Part shown: in pieces, positions 57,946-64,000 of the stretch
Position numbering within the stretch: position 1 is the stretch's first letter
How the letters are laid out: every line of letters begins with the position of its first letter
Source: Sciurus carolinensis
Taxonomy: Eukaryota > Chordata > Mammalia > Rodentia > Sciuridae
Direction of reading: 5' to 3'
Length of the DNA stretch: 64,000 nucleotides
Assembly: GCF_902686445.1 (NCBI RefSeq)
Contig: NC_062215.1
Span: forward strand, 30,092,750 to 30,156,749
The notes under the pieces: model-generated
Database searches by the model: none
Told to the model about the DNA's origin: nothing
What the model saw: only the letters and a program-made list of their open reading frames with translations
Program-made: the position numbers and the translations under genes

Positions 57946-58052
57946 GATGGACGTTTGAAGCCAGGAGATCAACTTGTTTCAGTAAACAAGGAATCTATGA
58001 TTGGTGTATCATTTGAAGAAGCAAGAAGCATAATTACCAGAGCCAAGTTGAG
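57946..58052 (+). CDS. STXBP4: STXBP4 coding exon: second half of the PDZ domain
   Basis: Acceptor TGTTAG; 35 codons, DGRLKPGDQLVSVNKESMIG then VSFEEARSIITRAKL (residues 61-95), plus AG of Arg96. GRLKPGDQLVSVN is the canonical PDZ strand-turn motif, and SFEEARSII is the second helix that lines the ligand groove. Phase 0 entry matches the previous exon and phase 2 exit matches the next. Confidence 0.97.
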
Positions 58053-58233
58053 GTAACGTTTCTATGCATAAGATAGAATGAGTCATTTAACATGTCTCTT
58101 CAGAAATAGCAAAGATGTTTTAAGTACTTCAGATGCTTAAAGAAATATTTTAATAATATTTCTAACATTATCTTAGAGTTCAGTTGTACTATATCCATTA
58201 CATATCTATAAAGTGATTTCTTTTTAATGCTAG

Positions 58234-58453
58234 GTCAGAATCTGCTTGGGAGATAGCATTCATAAGACAAAAATCTGATGGCAGTCATCCAGAAAATCTG
58301 TCATGTTCATCCCTTTTACAAGCTTCAGGAGAATATGGACCTCAGGCCTCAACATTTAGTCTTCTTCCTTCTCCCCCTGAAATACTAATTCCAAAGACCT
58401 CGTCTACTCCAAAAACTCAAGATGCCATTTTACCTTCTACTAAGATGGGTCAG
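58234..58453 (+). CDS. STXBP4: STXBP4 coding exon: PDZ end, Akt-site serine, linker
   Basis: The exon begins with G of Arg96, then SESAWEIAFIRQK (residues 97-109), the last PDZ strand, followed by a Ser/Pro-rich linker (SLLPSPPEILIPKTSSTPK). Ser99 follows Arg92 and Arg96; in mouse Synip, Ser99 is the reported Akt2 site that controls release from syntaxin-4. The linker diverges from human but keeps EYGPQAST and PPEILIPKTSSTPK. The exon ends at CAG 58453 before GTAATT; a second, stronger donor 6 nt on (GTAAGT at 58460) would add Val-Ile in frame. Confidence 0.95.
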
Positions 58454-58529
58454 GTAATTGTAAGTTTCTCTGTTTAGATAATGGATCCATAAATCCCTTT
58501 TGTGTTTTTATGTTGGTTAAATAGATACA

Positions 58530-58742
58530 GAATTTTATGCCTGCAATACCAGTGACTCAGGAAGCTGAGGCAGGAGGATCGAGAGTTCAAAGCTAGCCTC
58601 AGCAAAAGTGAGGCACTAAGCAACTCAGTGAGACCTTGTCTTTAAATAAAATACAAAAAAATAGGGCTGGGGACGTGACTCAGTGGTTGAGTGCCCCTGA
58701 GTTCAATCTCTAGTACCCCCTCCCCTCCAAAAAAATAGATAC
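58530..58742 (+). mobile_element. B1-dID SINE, plus strand
   Basis: ATGCCTGCAATACCAGTGAC, GAAGCTGAGGCAGGAGGATC, then GGGCTGGGGACGTGACTCAG. In STXBP4 intron 5, about 80 bp past the donor. Confidence 0.9.
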
Positions 58743-59643
58743 AGAATTGTGATTTTGACCATACTGTTTCTTAAGAAATTAGTGTTTCCTTGAAAGACTT
58801 TTTCTTTTTTTCTTTGTTCTAGATTTTATGCTGTTATCAATAAATATGATTTTTCAAGCCAGGTGTCCTGTATCCAGAAGTATAATCAATTATAAAATAT
58901 CAGCATGTCTAAAATGGCACAATGGAGATATATCTAGATATCACTCAAAACTGTTAGGAAAGATATTTAGTTTGAGACAGTTACTAATAAGGTTCGTTAA
59001 TTATTTGTTTTCTGCTTGACAGAGCCAGACAATGATTTGTCATTGCTTTGGTTGTTATTCCTTAGCTTCTTTTCTACATAGTGAGGTTAGTCCTAATCAT
59101 CCAGTCTATGTAGGTAACGCTGCTTCGTGTGTGCTAGAAAACACTTGCCTTTATTGGAATCGTAAAAATGGGGAATTTCTAATATCAAAATTAATATAAT
59201 CATTATTAACTGCTGCTTTACCCTTTTAAATCATAGTTATAAAATACAGTATATATTCTTTAAATCTGTGTTAGCTGCAAAATCAAATAGGAAACTTGGG
59301 GGCTTTCAGTAGTGAAATGAATTCCTTAAGGGTAACTTTAGTTTCAGGTATGTGTTGCTCAAAAGCAGTGTAAGATTTGTTGGGCCCATTTGGAGTTATG
59401 ATGTATTGAAAGGTAGGAGTGTGGCCTTATATGTTCCTGTCCTTGGATTATAAAAAAAAGCTAAAGCAACTGTTAACCTTTAATTCTGAAATACTTTGTT
59501 TGAAGATGAATATGAAAGGTCTCATATTTTTTAGAATATTACTTTAATCTCTGTAACCAATATTTTATGTTAACATAAGCATTCATCTGATCTTTGACCT
59601 GCTTTAGAAAATGACATTGCATGTTTCTCATTTTCTTCCACAG

Positions 59644-59722
59644 ATAAAAACTGGATACAGGAAAATAGAATATACTCCAATTACTTCTACAGACAACAGC
59701 CCTACAGATATGCCTAATTCAG
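59644..59722 (+). CDS. STXBP4: STXBP4 coding exon: disordered linker
   Basis: Acceptor CCACAG at 59638-59643; 26 codons starting IKTGYRKIEYTPITSTDNSP and ending TDMPNS, plus one nt, before GTAAAT. Human reads EIKTGY near this point and mouse keeps SPITS-DNSP, so the exon is a real but fast-evolving linker between the PDZ domain and the coiled coils. Confidence 0.9.
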
Positions 59723-60079
59723 GTAAATACATATTTAATTCCTCTTTCCTGCTATTTTTTTCAGTTTCTTTTTCTCAGTGTAGAGTACATAATGTGATTT
59801 AATAGACTTTAAAGAAGAGTATATTATGCCTTTTTTCTGTCAATGAATAAAAGAGTAAAATGAGTGTATATCAGTGATCCCTGTTAGATTATGACTTTTA
59901 TTGGAAATTGCCCTGAACAAAGATTGAAATTTTAAGAGATACATTTTCATAAAAGTCTATGAAACTGTAGTAGTTAATGAATTGTTGAAACCAAATGATG
60001 AAAACTCTTCTATAAATCAAGATTAGGTTACCTTGCCCTTTTAGTGAAATACTGATGAGGTATATTAAATGCATCTTTC

Positions 60080-60101
60080 AAAAAAAAAAAAAAAAAAAAA
60101 A
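60080..60101. repeat. A-homopolymer, about 22 nt
   Basis: Orphan A-run with no recognisable SINE body to its left. Confidence 0.9.
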
Positions 60102-60526
60102 CACATTGCAAAAAGGAACACAGTTTAAGAAAATAAACTTCTTTTAAGAAAGCATATGAATATAAATTACAAAGGCCATCAGTGTTGTGAATTCAACATT
60201 AATGGGTTCTAATTACCCTAAAGTGATTTATGGACTTTTTAAAACAATTAAGCAATACTTGTCTAAACTACCCATAAAGAAAAGGACTTTTATCAAGCTA
60301 CAAGTAAAGTGTTGGCCCAAGTATTAAGCACAAACTGTACCTTGAAATTATGCCCAAAAGTTAAAGGAAACAATAATTTAAAAACTGTACTTAACATGAA
60401 CAAAAAGCTAATTACATGTAACTAAATTATAAAGCAGATTAACACCCATATATTTTAATTTTTAACAGTGTTATCAACCTGAGACTTGCAAAGAGAATTA
60501 GCTTAAATTGAATTGCTACCTTACAT

Positions 60527-60603
60527 GGGTTAGAGATAGCTCAGTGGTAGGGTTTGTGCTTAGCATGCATAAAGCCCTGGGTTTAATTCCCCCCAAAAAA
60601 GAA
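60527..60603 (+). mobile_element. ID SINE, plus strand
   Basis: GGGTTAGAGATAGCTCAGTG, TGCTTAGCATGCATAAAGCC, CTGGGTTTAATTCCCCCCAA. Confidence 0.88.
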
Positions 60604-61249
60604 TTTTTGCTAAATTTCGTAGTAGTTTCCTTGGATTCAGAAGAGTATCTGTCAATGGATTTGTAGCAGTCTTTACAAAAATTATATTCTTTTAAGTTAG
60701 TGACTCCTAGAAATTTTGTTAACAGTATGCCCTTTATGTAATTAATGTCCAGGCTATTATTATACTATTTTTATTTTAGAGTGGGAAGAAAAAGCTAGAT
60801 GAATGAAGCAAAGAATATAAGGAGATGTGGGATCAACATTGTTCGATGACAGAAGTCTAGGTCTATTATTCCTTGATTATATCATAAACACTATTATGTA
60901 GCATTTATATGATCTGTTTTCAATATTTGAAATAACTGAACTATTCAGTGCCTCTTTAAGCCATTTATTAATTCAGTAAGCATTTACTAAATATGTGTGT
61001 AGAAAACAGTACAGTAGGAATTTGAAGAAATTAAGATTCTTCTATAAGAGGATGGCATATTATGAGCTAAATCATGGGGTTAAAATTCTTTGTTATTCAA
61101 ATTAGAAAGTATTTAATTACATCTATATATTTGGTTAATGTATGTATGTGTGCTGATTTTATAACACCTTCACACAAATAATGTAAAGACATGAACAAAG
61201 TGAATTAAAGAAATAGTGACTTGTCTGAGTATAATGTAAACAGTGATTA

Positions 61250-61442
61250 CAGTGATTACTACCAGGTTCTGAACCCAGACTTAGACTTTCAAATCCTAAC
61301 CCAGTTTATTAACTGTGCAACCTTAAAATAGTTGCCTCCTGGGGTTGTTATGAGGATTAAAGATCATGAATGTCTAGCACTTAACACTGTAATTGGAACA
61401 TAGTATATGCTCAGAAAATCTTACCATTATTATTATTATAAA
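61250..61442 (+). mobile_element. MIR SINE with TTA microsatellite tail
   Basis: CAGGTTCTGAACCCAGACTT, GGGGTTGTTATGAGGATTAA, GGAACATAGTATATGCTCAG are close to the MIR 3' half; (TTA)n follows at 61427-61440. Confidence 0.8.
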
Positions 61443-61694
61443 TATGTCAGAATCATTAGTCTGTAGCTCAGATAATATTCCAGGGCATGTTTTTAGAACA
61501 GAAGTGAAAACTTCCAACACTTGATTCAATTTTGTGTCTTCCCTTCAACCCCTGAAACTAATATATAGTTAAGGCATTTGTTACAATATGCAGAAATCAG
61601 TTAAGAAAAATACCTTAGCAAATATCCAACATTATCCAAACCTTAAAGGAAGTGGTACACAGGCAAGAGATTATCCCAAGTTCAGAAAGCACCA

Positions 61695-61892
61695 TGAGTG
61701 CCGGGCTTGGTGGTTCTGGCCTATAATCCCAGTGAATCGGGAGGCTAAGGCAGGAGGATTGCAAGTTCAAGGCCAGCCTACGCAACTGAGCAAGATGTAG
61801 TTGCAAGATGTAGTTATAGGGCTGAGATGTAGTGCACTGGTAGAGCCACCACTGGATTTAATCCCCAGCAACAAGTACCAAAAAAAAAAGAG
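61695..61892 (+). mobile_element. B1-dID SINE, plus strand
   Basis: GTGCCGGGCTTGGTGGTTCT, GGAGGCTAAGGCAGGAGGAT, AAGGCCAGCCTACGCAACTG; ID half GGGCTGAGATGTAGTGCACT; A-tail at 61881-61889. Confidence 0.92.
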
Positions 61893-62747
61893 AGAGGCAC
61901 AGAACCAGAATGAACCAGGTGTCAGGTAACCTTAAAAAGCAGGTCTGATTAGAGCAAAGAGATCTTGTAATCATTAATAAAGTGAGAGAATTTTATACCA
62001 TTGACTAAGAAATGATGCTAGATTTTATAATAGGAAAATAATTAATGTAAAAATATTTTGAGTGTGTAAGTTAATATAAAGTAAATATTAAAATGGAATA
62101 TTTTCTAGGTTTAAAAATAACTTTAACTCATTCCCATTTTCTTACTTCCACATAAATATAGGAGATAAGATATTTCTGGGCAGGAAGCACGGCAAGGAGA
62201 AGTAAACTCAACTCTAATTATCTCTAAGTATCTTACATATATTGTGGGTTTTTTTTCTGTTATATGTACTTAATTATAGATTGTTTCCAAATTAGAACCT
62301 TAGCTATCACTTCTAGACTCCCTTAACACAAAAATGAACATGTTTTAATGTTAACCTCAAGGTAGCTCTACCTATGCTCCCATCTCAGTCATTCCAAGAT
62401 ATAAAATTGGTTAGAATTTTTTAAATCAGTATAATACATTTTTTAAATAATCTATCTATCCTATCATATAAATTTATTTCAGAATTCAGAGTTGTTTACT
62501 ATTGCCATAAATTGAATAACACATGAGTTTGTGGGTGAACTAACAGTAAAGCCATTGCTAAGGGAATAAGAAATACTATCATTATTTTAACAATGGCATA
62601 AGCCTTAATTCCTCTGCATGAAATCTTTTGAAATGAAACAAAGTACTAATGGGGAAAAATATCCTTTGAGGGCTAAGGGAACTAATCAAATGGTATTGAC
62701 CCTGCCCTTGTAAAACATTCCCTTTCTTCTGCTTCTAAAAAGAGGAA

Positions 62748-63182
62748 TTGGAACAGAAGATCCGAGAGAATAATATGCTTTTGAAAAGTCCCCTCCCCCA
62801 GAGAGGAGCAAGTGAAGAGCTTGCTGGGTTAAAGAGATGTAATTGGCTAATGAGGCAGACTGTCTATGAGGTACTTTTTGAGTCAAGCGATTCTGAATTG
62901 CCAAAATATGCTGGTCTTATTCACAAGACCCTCTTAAGACTTTATCTCACCAGTAAAGATTTAGAGGAAGACAGGCTGAAAGAAAACAACATTTTATTAA
63001 GCTGGGACTGCATATTGTTAAATGGAGTTGGGGTGGGGTTAAATCTTCTATTAACACTGTATCTGTGTGTTAATATTAACAATACAGTTTTTGTAGTAGT
63101 TTTTCTTTACAGTTCATGTGAGATTATTCTTCTTACTATCCAGACGAGAAAACTGATATTAAAAAAAGGTTTTAACAATTAA
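62748..63182 (+). other. Unexplained 145-codon open frame (hypothetical, probably non-coding)
   Basis: Open from ATG 62748 to a stop at 63182. The translation begins EQKIRENNMLLKSPLPQRGA and includes SKDLEEDRLKENNILLS; the C-terminal third is Val/Leu-rich. I recognise no family. It does not match STXBP4 and lacks clear splice sites. A conserved intronic element or chance is likelier than a gene. Confidence 0.2.
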
Positions 63183-63194
63183 GACCACTAGTTT

Positions 63195-63365
63195 CTGTAT
63201 TGACAAGAGATTAGAATCATAACATTGTTATGTACTAGCTGTGTGACCGTGGGCCAGTTTCTTTACCTTTTTGGGCCTTGGTCTTTGGGTTCAAAACAGG
63301 AACACCTATATCATGTGGTTTTTGTGAAGATCAGTGAGCTTAAATATGTAAAAGAATCAGTTTAC
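63195..63365 (+). mobile_element. MIR SINE
   Basis: TACTAGCTGTGTGACCGTGG, GCCAGTTTCTTTACCTTTTT, TTTTGTGAAGATCAGTGAGC follow the MIR core closely. Confidence 0.8.
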
Positions 63366-64000
63366 TCCCTGGCTAGAAATAAGCATAAATATGAGCTAAT
63401 CTCTTGTTATTTCCACTATTAGACATAGCAAATTTTTATGCTCAGATATAGGGAAACATGACGATAGGCATGATGCATATAGGCGAATGCATATCTCACC
63501 TGTGTGGCTGTTGTGTGTGTCCCGGTCTCTTCTCCTCTCCTCCTCTCTTCCCCTTGCTCTCATCTCTGCATCCCTTCCACACATTTACTCTTTAACTGAG
63601 TAATTCAAACTTAGAGTTAGTCTTAGCAAGGCCTTAACTAGGTTAGTTTGGGTCCACTTAGTGGTTGTGTGCCTGAATTGCAGGTCAGGTACCAAGCTGA
63701 AAGTCAGGTCCAAATCTAAAAGATGAAAACTAAAGTTGACTTACCTGCTGTTTGATCTTTCATAACATTTCACTCCATAATGATCTTTTATGCCACATTG
63801 TAGGTTTGCTATAGAATTTCTCAGGAAAAAAATAATCTTTAATATTTTTTATCCTATATAAAACAATTCGATGTCATAACAAAGGAAATTTTCTTGCTTT
63901 TATCAGAATTGTAAAATTCTGTTACACTAAAATCAATCTTTCTAAGGTTTATTTCCATTTGGAGCTTAAAGTCAGTAACCATTTTTTTTTTATAATCTTG

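Larger units (their letters stand above)
28649..64000 (+). other. STXBP4: STXBP4 gene, 5' part (continues beyond the window)
   Basis: STXBP4 (Synip) binds syntaxin-4 and regulates insulin-stimulated GLUT4 vesicle fusion; it has also been linked to p63 turnover. The family protein has an N-terminal PDZ domain, coiled coils and a C-terminal WW domain. Visible are a CpG-island first exon ending at 28814 and coding exons 44224-44270, 48351-48483, 57946-58052, 58234-58453 and 59644-59722. These encode residues 1-195. All phases agree. Coiled-coil and WW exons are not found in the window and should lie to the right. Confidence 0.95.
59723..64000 (+). other. STXBP4: STXBP4 intron after the sixth exon (to window end)
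   Basis: No further STXBP4 exon is visible; the next one (family sequence DVASAWTEN) is outside. Holds ID, B1-dID and MIR copies. About 61895-62690 and 63430-64000 contain nothing I recognise. An unexplained 145-codon open frame occupies 62748-63182. Confidence 0.65.

Noticed and set aside
1..64000. CRISPR arrays, operons, bacterial promoters, tRNA or rRNA genes
   Set aside because: This is a mammalian nuclear locus. The tRNA-like segments are SINEs, and no regularly spaced repeats occur.

Overview
This is mammalian nuclear DNA, most likely from a squirrel-type rodent (Sciuromorpha, probably Sciuridae). The evidence is the repeats: many ID (tRNA-derived) SINEs, many dimeric SINEs with a B1-like 5' half and an ID-like 3' half (B1-dID, known from squirrels and dormice), several L1 elements sharing one sciurid-looking 3' end, MaLR LTRs, and mammal-wide MIR, L2 and MER copies. 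Genes have introns with GT-AG junctions, and there is one CpG island. Exact species cannot be read from the sequence. Comparisons with human and mouse proteins and repeat consensuses are from memory.

Three genes are present, in the order known from human 17q22: TOM1L1 > , < COX11, STXBP4 >. The 3' part of TOM1L1 (seven coding exons and a 3' UTR exon) occupies about 1-23285 on the plus strand. COX11 is complete in extent on the minus strand (four exons, 28648 down to 23999). TOM1L1 and COX11 converge, with about 0.6 kb between their poly(A) signals. COX11 and STXBP4 are head to head across a CpG island (about 28190-29115). STXBP4 runs rightward off the window; one non-coding first exon and five coding exons are visible, encoding the N-terminus and PDZ domain (residues 1-195).

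The rest is intron. Introns of TOM1L1 and STXBP4 are full of L1, LTR, L2, MIR and SINE copies. The young L1s and the LTRs all lie on the minus strand, antisense to both host genes. A near full-length but inactive L1 fills about 1.63-8.17 kb, with an ID SINE and a second L1 3' end nested inside it. COX11 introns hold only SINEs, a MER20-like element and MIRs.

I found no previously undescribed system. What deserves a second look: (1) COX11 exon 4 lacks 2 nt right after the copper-binding CFC motif, and a 53-nt TOM1L1 exon has one nt too many; both are small indels in short runs inside otherwise intact exons, so assembly error is the leading explanation; (2) a possible 61-codon uORF ends 4 nt before the STXBP4 start codon; (3) tandem in-frame splice donors in STXBP4; (4) a SINE inserted 30 bp past an STXBP4 splice donor; (5) a perfect 35-bp palindrome and an 81-bp hairpin with 29-bp arms, neither explained by a repeat I recognise; (6) a clean L1-into-L1 insertion with a 17-bp target-site duplication.
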